DNA of 46,617 nt from Candidatus Zixiibacteriota bacterium (GTDB taxonomy: Bacteria; Zixibacteria; MSB-5A5; GN15; PGXB01), in assembly GCA_900498245.1 (NCBI GenBank), contig LS998015.1, positions 526 through 47,142 on the forward strand, given 5' to 3'. This document shows, in pieces, positions 32,184-39,738 of this stretch (within the stretch, counting starts at the first letter, position 1; the number at the start of each line of letters is the position of its first letter). The notes beneath the pieces are model-generated. The model had not been told where the DNA came from and did not search any database. It saw nothing but the letters and a program-made list of their open reading frames with translations. The position numbers and the translations under genes are program-made.

Positions 32184-32666
32184 TCAATTCAGTCTCCAAA
32201 GAGAAAAATTCAGCACCGACGCATATCCGACCCACGCCAGATAGGGAATCATTAAATAAGCCGCCGTCGGAACAAGAATCCTGAATTTTAAAATCGTCAG
32301 CAGAAGCATCAGCCAGAGAATAAGAATTTCCAAGAAAGCGACAAAGGTCAATTTTAATCCGAAGAACAGCCAGCTCCAGGCCGCATTTAAAATCAATTGC
32401 GCTGCAAAAAGCCCGATTGCCGTCGCCACTTGCGGAGCACCCCAGCCCCTCTTCCAGATCAGAAATAGGGCCATCCCCATCATCAAATACAAAGTCGTCC
32501 AAACCGGGGCAAATAGCCAGTTGGGAGGTGTAAAAGACGGCTTATTCAGTCCGGCGTACCAGTTGGGAATCGCCTCTATATTAGGAATAGAACCGATCAA
32601 CCCCGCCGCCTGACAGATCAGAATGCTGACCACAAGTTTGAAAATGTCACCTTTGGAAATTTCCAT
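32184..32666 (-). CDS. TspO/MBR family tryptophan-rich sensory protein
   Basis: A 160-residue protein with five membrane helices. Family signatures are WYAGLNKPSFTPPNWLFAPVWTTLYLMMG (seen in pieces as PSFTPPNW and APVWTTLY) and LNAAWSWLFFG. TspO proteins bind porphyrins and sterol-like ligands and are often linked to stress responses. AAGGG precedes the ATG. It stands alone between the PEP-CTERM gene and the small gene at 32808. Confidence 0.94.
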   Translation of the reverse strand: MEISKGDIFKLVVSILICQAAGLIGSIPNIEAIPNWYAGLNKPSFTPPNWLFAPVWTTLYLMMGMALFLIWKRGWGAPQVATAIGLFAAQLILNAAWSWLFFGLKLTFVAFLEILILWLMLLLTILKFRILVPTAAYLMIPYLAWVGYASVLNFSLWRLN

Positions 32667-32807
32667 TGACCCTTAAACCATTTCCCGGCATTGATGGTTC
32701 CCGCTTCAATAATGAATTGGAATTATCCTTGGGACATAGAAAAATGAGAATATTGTTATATTTTGGGAAATTGCCGATGTCCGGCGCGACAAATCAACCG
32801 GCAATGG

Positions 32808-33020
32808 CTACTTTTTCTTTAATAATCGATCAATCAGAATGAAGGCCAGAGCCGCCCTTTCATTCCTATCCAGCCGTTCTTCCAACCGTTTCAAATGAGC
32901 ATTGACTTTATCCGCCGTCACAGTGTTGGCCATTACCAATTCATACGCCTTTTCCAACTGCCCTTCATTAATGCAGTAAACCGATTCGCCGCCGGTTAAG
33001 TCAATTTCTTTCATGGACAT
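32808..33020 (-). CDS. Small hypothetical helical protein downstream of the IscA-type gene
   Basis: I do not recognise this protein of about 70 residues. It starts MSMKEIDLTGGESVYCINEGQ and is then predicted to be helical and charged (LEKAYELVMANTV..KVNAHLKRLEERLDRNERAALAFILIDRLLKKK), with a coiled-coil-like LKRLEERLDR. GGGGGAAT lies upstream of the ATG. It begins 17 bp after the IscA-type gene stop and is probably cotranscribed with it, so a role linked to Fe-S assembly is possible but unproven. Confidence 0.6.
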   Translation of the reverse strand: MSMKEIDLTGGESVYCINEGQLEKAYELVMANTVTADKVNAHLKRLEERLDRNERAALAFILIDRLLKKK

Positions 33021-33037
33021 ATAAATATTCCCCCGTT

Positions 33038-33358
33038 TTAGGCGCTGAAACTGGAGCCGCATCCGCATGATTTTTTGGCTCTTGGATTGGAAAAACGGAA
33101 TCCGGATCGAATCAGATCATCAGAGTAATCTATATGCAGGCCATCAAGATACAGGGCGCTGCGCATATCCGCCACCACCCTGAAATCATTATCTTGAAAA
33201 AGAACCACATCATCTTTGTGGAAATCGGTGTCAATGCCGGCCCCGTAAGTCAATCCCGAACATCCGCCGGATACAACTTCGATCCTCAGGAATTTCTCTC
33301 CGCCGACCTCGATATTTTTCAATTCCTGCTTGGCCTTTTCAGTGATATTTATATTCAT
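33038..33358 (-). CDS. HesB/IscA (A-type) iron-sulfur cluster carrier
   Basis: A 106-residue protein with the A-type core: INITEKAKQELKNI at the start, GGCSGLTYG in the middle and the C-terminal SCGCGSSFS, giving the three conserved Cys (one in CSG, two in CGC). These proteins accept and pass on Fe-S clusters. AAGGG precedes the ATG at 33358. The upstream extension of the frame is not supported. Confidence 0.93.
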   Translation of the reverse strand: MNINITEKAKQELKNIEVGGEKFLRIEVVSGGCSGLTYGAGIDTDFHKDDVVLFQDNDFRVVADMRSALYLDGLHIDYSDDLIRSGFRFSNPRAKKSCGCGSSFSA

Positions 33359-33448
33359 AAAACCCTTTTTGTTAAAACAATCTCTACTTTTTTGTGCAGA
33401 TATAATACGAGAACGGCCGCCATTTTTTGGAGGTAATTTGCCTTCAAT

Positions 33449-33481
33449 AAATAAAAGAAAAGGCCGGTTTTCCCGGCCTTT
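33449..33481 (-). terminator. Intrinsic terminator after the 33508-35121 gene
   Basis: On the minus strand AAAGGCCGG (33481-33473) pairs with CCGGCCTTT (33467-33459), loop GAAAA, followed by TCTTTTAT. Confidence 0.85.
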
Positions 33482-33507
33482 GCCAATTTGGGGGTGACTG
33501 TTCACCC

Positions 33508-35121
33508 TTAGGGCGCTATAAAATACGCTATTAATGTCCAGACTTCATTCGTGTACCAGCCGTCCATCAAATCAAATTCCTGTCGGATATTGACAATTTT
33601 CCCGATTCCCGGCGCGAACCACTCTTTGCCGTTTCCGGCGCACTCATATCCGCATCCCCATTGCGCTGTGAGAATATAGGCATTGGGGAAACTCCCGGCC
33701 GGCGTGGTAATTCCATCATGACCGATCACATTATACATCTTCATAAAATAGCCGTCATCATACGTCCAGCTATTGCCGGCAATTAGGGGAAATATATATT
33801 TCTCAGCTGGCGGAGTCGCTTCATATCCCAGATTAACCGTATCGCCCCGCGTCTCCACCATATAGGTGAAACTCCGATTATTCAAATCATAATGAATATG
33901 GTTGGAATCGATTGCCGAAATCATAATAGTGTCATATTTCATCTGCAGACTATCGAATCGCTCATACTGCCACCACGAACCTTCCTTATGAGGCAAGGCA
34001 TTTTCGATCGATCCGCATATCAGGTACTGCCCGCCTTTATAAATAAAATTGATGATCCGCGAAACATCCAGAATATTCACCGCCCCCGAATTGTCGACAT
34101 CGGCCTTATAATAACTGGGGGGAGGAGGCCCATCCTTATATAGAAAATTGATCAAATAGGAGACATCCAGAATATTGAGGGCATTATCCTGCTTGACATC
34201 GCCGCACCCCTCGCACGGATACATGGTTGGTTTCACATAAATGTCGAAATCGCAGTAACCTTGAATATTTGCCACGCACGAACTTCTCGCTCCAATAACG
34301 ACCGTATAGTTCTCTCCATAATCATCGCACGCCGGCGTGAAACTATATAACCCTGATGATTGATCAATACTCCCCGGACCAGAGATAATTCTGTAATTAA
34401 TGGGATCGCCATATAGCGAATGTGCGCCTATGTGGTGATTTAAGCTCTTTCCATAATCCACATAATATATTCCGCCAAATGCGCAATTATCAAATAAAAC
34501 CAAATCCATATCAGGCGGAACCGAAACATACCAGCAATATGGCAAACCCTGATCGGGATGAAAAACCGGTGCCGGATCTTCAAAGAGCCAGTTATAAGGA
34601 GGCCCCGGTGACGCCGTATCGATACATATATACCCCTCACTTCCCGGTGTCAGGTCAATAGAGACGGCAAACTGGATATAAGTTTTCTTCCCCAGTCCGG
34701 CCGGCCAGCCTGTAGAACCGGCTCCCGTAAAGCAGAAAGTGTCAGGCAGATTGCCGTCCCAACTGAATTCATTGATCTGGTTGGTCAGATCCCAGAATCC
34801 CGACGGCTCAAAGCCATTAAATAGATTTATTGATTGTGTCGAGCCGTACCAGCCCCGGTTAATATGATGTATCTGCGTAATACTGCCGTCGGGGCTATAT
34901 ATCCTCAACGGCAGAATCATCTGCGTGCGGGTTAAGTCATTGTTGTCCATCACAACACTGAAAATAACAGGACTCCCGGCATCCCCCGGTGAAATTCTGT
35001 TACAGGCGTATTGTGGCGCGGTCACCTCGATTGTCATCGCCGTTGCCGCCGCACTTGCCAGCATGCAAAATGCCGACAATATTGAACTTATCTTCCTGAG
35101 TATAAAATCCTCTCCCGCCAT
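33508..35121 (-). CDS. Secreted protein with dockerin and C-terminal beta domain, paralogue of the 5374-8037 protein
   Basis: Up to 537 residues. An N-terminal signal peptide (RKISSILSAFCMLASAAATA) is followed by a beta domain homologous to that of the 5374-8037 product (NWLFEDPAPVF, LFDNCAFGG), an Ig-like stretch (SGLYSFTPACDDYGE), a dockerin with two NILDVS loops (~305-365; GDVKQDNALNILDVSYLI and ADVDNSGAVNILDVSRII), and a C-terminal domain of ~165 residues (HKEGSWWQYERFDSLQ.., GKEWFAPGIGKIVNI) of unknown role. No T9SS-type tail is present. The ATG at 35121 has no ribosome site, whereas an in-frame ATA at 35103 is preceded by GGGAGAGG at 5 bases and would give a cleaner signal peptide, so the true start may be non-standard. 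A terminator follows. Confidence 0.85.
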   Translation of the reverse strand: MAGEDFILRKISSILSAFCMLASAAATAMTIEVTAPQYACNRISPGDAGSPVIFSVVMDNNDLTRTQMILPLRIYSPDGSITQIHHINRGWYGSTQSINLFNGFEPSGFWDLTNQINEFSWDGNLPDTFCFTGAGSTGWPAGLGKKTYIQFAVSIDLTPGSEGYICIDTASPGPPYNWLFEDPAPVFHPDQGLPYCWYVSVPPDMDLVLFDNCAFGGIYYVDYGKSLNHHIGAHSLYGDPINYRIISGPGSIDQSSGLYSFTPACDDYGENYTVVIGARSSCVANIQGYCDFDIYVKPTMYPCEGCGDVKQDNALNILDVSYLINFLYKDGPPPPSYYKADVDNSGAVNILDVSRIINFIYKGGQYLICGSIENALPHKEGSWWQYERFDSLQMKYDTIMISAIDSNHIHYDLNNRSFTYMVETRGDTVNLGYEATPPAEKYIFPLIAGNSWTYDDGYFMKMYNVIGHDGITTPAGSFPNAYILTAQWGCGYECAGNGKEWFAPGIGKIVNIRQEFDLMDGWYTNEVWTLIAYFIAP

Positions 35122-35306
35122 TTTTGATTTAACTTACTATCCCATTTTGAAGACAATGAAATTGTTTGTCTAATCCAAAGTTAATCTCATATCCAATTAT
35201 GTCAAGTTATTACTTGGGACACTGCAACCTGCCTTTCGCAATATCTCGTCCTCAATAACTTTTCCGCTTGAAATACCGTGCCAATTACGTATCTTCCTCG
35301 GGCATT

Positions 35307-35999
35307 ATGAATAAGGGTCTGCAGAAAATATTCGGCGAAATCCCCGAAACGTACGAACTGGTCAATCATATCCTGACGCTCGGAACCGATGTCATTGTCC
35401 GCAAACGAATGGCGTATCGGGCGGCGAAAGATGGCGGTCAAAGATGGCTCGATGTCTGCTCCGGGACAGGGGAGACCGCGGTCAATCTGAGCCGGCTGGC
35501 CAAAAACGGCACCCGGATATTTGCGGCTGATTTTTCCGCCCCGATGCTCAAAGTCGCCGCCGCCAAACCGGGGGCCAAAAATATCCGCTTCGTCCTGGCC
35601 GATGTCGGCCAACTTCCATTCCCCGATAATAGTTTCGATCTCATTACCCTTTCTTTTGCCACTCGCAATATCAACACGTCCCGCGATAATCTGATCAAAA
35701 CCGTTACCGAGTTCCGTCGCGTTCTCCGTCCCGGCGGACGGTACATAAATCTCGAAACCAGCCAGCCCCGCTTCAAATTTGTAAAGAAACTTATGCATTT
35801 ATATGTCCGTCTGGCGGTCAAACCGATTGGCTCTCGCATTTCCGGTTCCAAAGCCGGGTATGCCTATCTGTCCGAAACCATTCCGCGCTTCTACTCGGCC
35901 GAGGAATTTGCCGAAATTCTCAAAATCGCCGGATATAGCGAAGTCACTCATAAGCGGATGTTTTTCGGCATCGCCGCCCTCCATAAAGCCGTCAAATAA
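35307..35999 (+). CDS. ubiE: UbiE/MenG-type quinone methyltransferase
   Basis: About 230 residues. It starts LQKIFGEIPETYELVNHILTLG, the family opening (F..IA..YD..N..LS.G), then the SAM site DVCSGTGETAVNLSR (~48-62), and ends with the family-like YAYLSETIPRFYSAEEFAEILKIAGYSEV (in pieces). It should add the last C-methyl group to a quinone precursor; menaquinone is likely in this lineage. The ATG at 35307 is chosen because it places the conserved start at a normal distance; a TTG at 35268 is the alternative. Confidence 0.9.
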   Translation: MNKGLQKIFGEIPETYELVNHILTLGTDVIVRKRMAYRAAKDGGQRWLDVCSGTGETAVNLSRLAKNGTRIFAADFSAPMLKVAAAKPGAKNIRFVLADVGQLPFPDNSFDLITLSFATRNINTSRDNLIKTVTEFRRVLRPGGRYINLETSQPRFKFVKKLMHLYVRLAVKPIGSRISGSKAGYAYLSETIPRFYSAEEFAEILKIAGYSEVTHKRMFFGIAALHKAVK

Positions 36000-36043
36000 T
36001 TTTGCCGTTGCTAAGTCGTTAACAAAATTCCTATTGTACTGCC

Positions 36044-36721
36044 ATGGCGACAGTTGATCTCCTGAAATCCTGCTTTCTCTGCTCGGGCCTTGACAATGAT
36101 GAACTCCGAGCCGTTCATAATATTATCTCCATCAAAAGGCTTTCAAGAGGGGAGAGCCTGTTCCTTGAAGGAGATCCTGCCTCCGGCTTTTACATTTTGC
36201 TTGCCGGGCGGGTCAGAGTATATAAATCGTCCCCCGACGGCAAAGAGTTCACGATCCATCAAATCGCGCCCGGCCAACTTTTCGCCGAGGCGGCGGTCTT
36301 TCGCGGCAATAAATTTCCCGCCAGTTGCGATGCCCTCGAAAATTCCACCGTCGCCTTCCTTCCCAAAGAGGCTTTCACACAACTCATTAAAGAGTCGCCA
36401 CAGATTTCTCTGAAAATAATCGCCGCGCAGGCCGGTTTTCTTCGCGAATTCAATTTGAAAGTCGAGGAGCTGACTCTAAAGGAAGTTCCTTCGCGCATCG
36501 CAGCATATCTGCTTCGCGAATCACAAAAAAAGAAAAACCTCGAAATAACCCTCGACATCTCTAAGGCCGAGTTGGCCCGTACGCTGGGCACCATATCGGA
36601 GACACTCTCCCGCAATTTGAAGAAATTAAGAGAGATAGGCGCTATAAAGGTCTCCGGCAAAAAGATCACTATTCTCGAACCGGACGAACTTCAATCAATC
36701 GCCGACGGCAAAAAAATCTGA
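36044..36721 (+). CDS. Crp/Fnr-family transcriptional regulator (DNR-like)
   Basis: A 225-residue regulator. An N-terminal cyclic-nucleotide-binding-type domain (~10-125; SRGESLFLEGDPASGFYILLAGRVRVY) joins a C-terminal helix-turn-helix (~165-215). The recognition helix reads SETLSR, with Glu and Ser-Arg where Fnr and DNR contact TTGA half-sites, which fits the TTGAC-N4-GTCAA box 6 bp downstream of its stop. Only Cys10, Cys13 and Cys95 are present, fewer than the four Fe-S ligands of E. coli Fnr, so it is more like the haem-using NO sensor DNR or another type. No clear ribosome site precedes the ATG. It is placed directly before the genes it probably controls. Confidence 0.9.
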   Translation: MATVDLLKSCFLCSGLDNDELRAVHNIISIKRLSRGESLFLEGDPASGFYILLAGRVRVYKSSPDGKEFTIHQIAPGQLFAEAAVFRGNKFPASCDALENSTVAFLPKEAFTQLIKESPQISLKIIAAQAGFLREFNLKVEELTLKEVPSRIAAYLLRESQKKKNLEITLDISKAELARTLGTISETLSRNLKKLREIGAIKVSGKKITILEPDELQSIADGKKI

Positions 36722-36726
36722 TTCCC

Positions 36727-36740
36727 TTGACATAAGTCAA
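36727..36740. promoter_or_regulatory. Perfect Crp/Fnr-family operator TTGAC-N4-GTCAA
   Basis: TTGACATAAGTCAA is an exact palindrome of the type bound by Fnr, DNR and related factors. Its centre (36733.5) is 41.5 bp from a start expected at about 36775, given a -10-like GATATT at 36763-36768. That is the spacing of a class II activated promoter. The controlled genes would be 36815-41049. Confidence 0.8.
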
Positions 36741-36814
36741 AGGGGTTTTCCGCTTCTCAATCGATATTGGTCGTAGATATTGGACCATAAATGTCGATTT
36801 AAAGGAACCGGAAA

Positions 36815-37582
36815 ATGGCAAAACGAAAAATTATCAGGATTGATGAGGATAAGTGCGACGGGTGCGGACTGTGTGTCCCGTCCTGCGCCGAGGGTGCGCT
36901 GGCCGTAATCGACGGCAAGGCCCGGCTGGTGAGCGAAACTTACTGTGACGGTCTTGGCGCTTGCCTTGGAGAATGCCCCCGGGGCGCCATCACTGTCGAG
37001 GAACGCGATGCCGCCTTGTTTGATTCCGATGCCGTTGCCGATCATCTCCGAAATAAATTCGTCCAGAATTCAAGCCATCTCTCGTCAATCTCCAACATTA
37101 TGCCTGCACATTTTTCCTCCTGCCCCGGAAGCCACTCCCAATCATTGAAGCAAACATCCTCTTCAACACAATTCAGCGCACCGGCTGCCGAAACAGAGAT
37201 TCCATCACAACTTGGCAATTGGCCGGTCCAAATCCATCTCGCGCCAATCAAAGCACCGTACTTCCAAAACGCCCGGTTATTGATTGCCGCCGATTGCGTC
37301 CCCTTTGCCTTCGCCGATTTCCACAACCGTTTTCTCGAGGGGCGAATTCTCTTGATCGGCTGTCCCAAACTCGATGATACCGATACTTATCTCAATAGAC
37401 TGACCGCCATAATCGCGGAAAATGATATCCTGTCAATTGAAATCGTCTATATGGAGGTCCCCTGTTGCTCCGGGCTGGTGCATCTTATAAAGCGGGCCCT
37501 CACCGATGCCAATAAATCAATACTGCTGACTCTGCACAAAATCGGCATCCGCGGAAACTATCTAAGTAGCGAGAATTTATAA
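36815..37582 (+). CDS. Dicluster 4Fe-4S ferredoxin-like protein
   Basis: A 255-residue electron-transfer protein. The N terminus has two cluster motifs: CDGCGLC-x3-C (Cys14, 17, 20, 24) and CDGLGACLGECP (Cys44, 50, 54), the latter with a wider first gap as in the family that reads YCDGLGACLGECPxGAI. After a low-complexity Ser-rich linker (~85-125), a C-terminal domain (~135-255) contains LIGCPKLDD and VPCCSGLV, whose Cys could bind a further metal or thiol. It is the first gene after the Fnr-type box. Homologues often accompany DUF438 and hybrid-cluster genes, by general knowledge. Confidence 0.9.
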   Translation: MAKRKIIRIDEDKCDGCGLCVPSCAEGALAVIDGKARLVSETYCDGLGACLGECPRGAITVEERDAALFDSDAVADHLRNKFVQNSSHLSSISNIMPAHFSSCPGSHSQSLKQTSSSTQFSAPAAETEIPSQLGNWPVQIHLAPIKAPYFQNARLLIAADCVPFAFADFHNRFLEGRILLIGCPKLDDTDTYLNRLTAIIAENDILSIEIVYMEVPCCSGLVHLIKRALTDANKSILLTLHKIGIRGNYLSSENL

Positions 37583-37596
37583 CAAAGGATACAATT

Positions 37597-38832
37597 ATGA
37601 GCGAACTAATCAATAATGCCCGTAAACGGAAGGATCTGCTCAAACATATGATCCTCCAACTGCACAAGGGCGAGGCCCCGGACGCGGTCCGCAAGCAACT
37701 ACTCCGCCTCATGGGCGAAGTACCGTATGCCGATGTGGTCGAAGTGGAACAGGAACTTATTCATGATGGACTCCCCGAGACCGAAATCCTTCAGTTGTGC
37801 GACCTTCACACCGCCGTCTTGAAAGGCAATATCGACCAGAGCGGCGCCAGGACTGCTCCCCCCGGTCACCCTGTCCATACTTTCCTGCAGGAAAATAAGG
37901 CGCTAGGATGGGAAATCAGCACCCTTTCGCAGTTGTATGACGACATTAAGGGCCGTCCTGAAAGCGACGACGTCTCTCCGCTGATGATCGAAATCAGAAA
38001 ACACTTCAACGCCTTAAGCGATGTCGACAAACATTATCGCCGCAAAGAGAATCTTCTGTTCCCCTATCTCGAGAAGCACGGCGTCACCGGCCCGCCCACC
38101 GTCATGTGGGGAAAACACGACGAAACCCGGGGGCTCCTCAAAGCCGCTTTCGAGGCCCTGGAACAATCCGGGAATATTACCGCCGGCGAGGCCAAAATCG
38201 TCATCGATCTTGTCCTCGGCCCGGCCTCAAGCGCCGTAGAGGACATGATATATAAAGAGGAACAGATTTTGTTCCCGATGTGCCTCGATACCTTAACCGA
38301 GCCGGAATGGTACCATATCTATAACCAGAGTCTGGAAATCGGTTTCTGCCTGTATGACCCGACCGATATCTGGAAACCGGCCGTCGCATCCGCCGCGCCG
38401 GGAGCCGAATCATCAACTTCGGCCCGCGTCCAACTTGCCAGCGGGAGCATGACCCTGCAGGAATTGACCGCCATTCTCAATACCATTCCGTTCGACCTGA
38501 CTTTTGTCGATAAAGACGATACGGTCCGCTATTTCACGCAGGGGAGAGAACGGATATTCGACCGCAACCGCGCCATTCTCGGCCGCAAAGTCCAATTGTG
38601 CCACCCGCCGTCGAGCGTCCATATTGTCCAGAATATCATCGATGACTTCCGCGCCGGCATTCAGGATCGCGCCGCCTTTCATATCAATCTGCATGGACGT
38701 TTTATCAGCATCGAATATTTCGCCCTGCGGGGTCAGAATAAAGAATATCTGGGGGTGCTCGAAGTGAGCCAGGACCTGACCGAGAAGCGAAAACTGGAAG
38801 GGGAAAAACGGCTCTTAAGTTATGTCGATTGA
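37597..38832 (+). CDS. DUF438-hemerythrin-PAS protein
   Basis: A 411-residue cytosolic protein of three parts: DUF438 (~1-75; NARKRKDLLKHMILQLHKGE), a hemerythrin-like HHE domain (~85-240; PGHPVHTFLQEN, IRKHFNALSDVDKHYRRKENLLFPYLEKHG in pieces, WGKHDETR, IYKEEQILFPM) and a C-terminal PAS-type domain (~290-400; FDLTFVDKDDTVRYFTQGRERIFDR, ending LGVLEVSQDLTEKR). The di-iron site may sense or bind NO/O2 and the PAS domain may hold a haem or other ligand. AAAGGA precedes the ATG. It is the second hemerythrin-type gene in the window. Exact role unknown. Confidence 0.93.
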   Translation: MSELINNARKRKDLLKHMILQLHKGEAPDAVRKQLLRLMGEVPYADVVEVEQELIHDGLPETEILQLCDLHTAVLKGNIDQSGARTAPPGHPVHTFLQENKALGWEISTLSQLYDDIKGRPESDDVSPLMIEIRKHFNALSDVDKHYRRKENLLFPYLEKHGVTGPPTVMWGKHDETRGLLKAAFEALEQSGNITAGEAKIVIDLVLGPASSAVEDMIYKEEQILFPMCLDTLTEPEWYHIYNQSLEIGFCLYDPTDIWKPAVASAAPGAESSTSARVQLASGSMTLQELTAILNTIPFDLTFVDKDDTVRYFTQGRERIFDRNRAILGRKVQLCHPPSSVHIVQNIIDDFRAGIQDRAAFHINLHGRFISIEYFALRGQNKEYLGVLEVSQDLTEKRKLEGEKRLLSYVD

Positions 38833-38843
38833 AAGGATATAAT

Positions 38844-39368
38844 ATGAATAACACAAAATCTCCCATAGATATCACGCCCGAGACCAAAGTCGGCGCTTTT
38901 CTGGATAATTTCCCCCATCTGGAAAAATTCCTAATGGAGATGGCCCCGGCGTTCGATAAACTGCGCAACCCCTTCCTGAGAAAGACCGTGGCCCGAATCG
39001 CCACTCTCCGGCAGGCGGCCCAGATCGGCGGTGTTCCCCTCGGCACCTTGATCAACTCGCTCCGAGCCGCCGCCGGTATGGAGGAATCCGCGATATCGGA
39101 TGCTTCGACAGATAAATCTTCGGCGCCGGAATGGTACCGATCCGCGGACATTGCCAAAAGTCTCGACGCCCGCCCGATGCTGGAATCAGGGGAGCATCCG
39201 CTGGGAAAAGTCACGGAAGAACTGAAAGTCCTTCCCGAAAATAAAATCTTCGAACTTATCACGCCCTTTCTTCCCGCGCCGTTGATCGATGCCGCCCGAG
39301 GGAAGGGGTTCGCCGCCTATAGCGTAAATGACGGCGGAACATTTCGCACCTATTTCAAAAAGGAATAG
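38844..39368 (+). CDS. DUF1858/DUF2249-type protein
   Basis: A 174-residue protein. The N-terminal DUF1858 domain (~5-65; ITPETKVGAFLDNFPHLEKFL, then LRNPFLRKTVARIATLRQAAQIGGV) usually accompanies PAS/hemerythrin and nitrosative-stress proteins. The C-terminal half (~105-174; SGEHPLGKVTEELKVLPENKIFELITPFLPAPLID) resembles DUF2249, a SirA/TusA-like fold. AAAGGA lies 7 bases upstream of the ATG, 11 bp after the DUF438 gene. Function unknown; a small redox or NO-related partner is inferred from context. Confidence 0.85.
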   Translation: MNNTKSPIDITPETKVGAFLDNFPHLEKFLMEMAPAFDKLRNPFLRKTVARIATLRQAAQIGGVPLGTLINSLRAAAGMEESAISDASTDKSSAPEWYRSADIAKSLDARPMLESGEHPLGKVTEELKVLPENKIFELITPFLPAPLIDAARGKGFAAYSVNDGGTFRTYFKKE

Positions 39369-39371
39369 ATT

Positions 39372-39728
39372 ATGTCATCGCCCACATCCAAAAACAGCGG
39401 CCGTCTCGACCCGGCCGAAATTTATCATCTCGATAAATTGCTCGACTATGTCCCCGGTTCCATTGTCAGCCGCACCCTGATTCAAAGTAAAGCCGGTACG
39501 ATCACGCTCTTTTCTTTCGGCGCCGGCCAGTCGTTGAGCGAGCATACCGCCCCGTATGACGCCCTGGTGCAGGTACTCGACGGCGAAACGACCCTGACTA
39601 TCGGGGGAAAACCGTTGACGGTCAAAGCGGGGGAGACGGTCCTGATGCCGGCCAATGTCCCGCACGCGGTCGATTCGGCGGCGGCCTCCAAAATTCTTCT
39701 GACCATGATCCGGGGGATCGCCGAATAG
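39372..39728 (+). CDS. Small cupin-domain protein
   Basis: A 118-residue single-cupin protein. The metal-site motifs are recognisable: GQSLSEHTAPYDALVQVLDGE (cupin 1; only one His plus an Asp and Glu) and MPANVPHAVDS (cupin 2). It starts 3 bp after the preceding stop and is followed at 10 bp by the NapH-like gene. Its substrate is unknown; cupins of this type accompany hemerythrin/Fnr genes in many bacteria, by general knowledge. Confidence 0.88.
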   Translation: MSSPTSKNSGRLDPAEIYHLDKLLDYVPGSIVSRTLIQSKAGTITLFSFGAGQSLSEHTAPYDALVQVLDGETTLTIGGKPLTVKAGETVLMPANVPHAVDSAAASKILLTMIRGIAE

Positions 39729-39738
39729 GGGAAATGCG

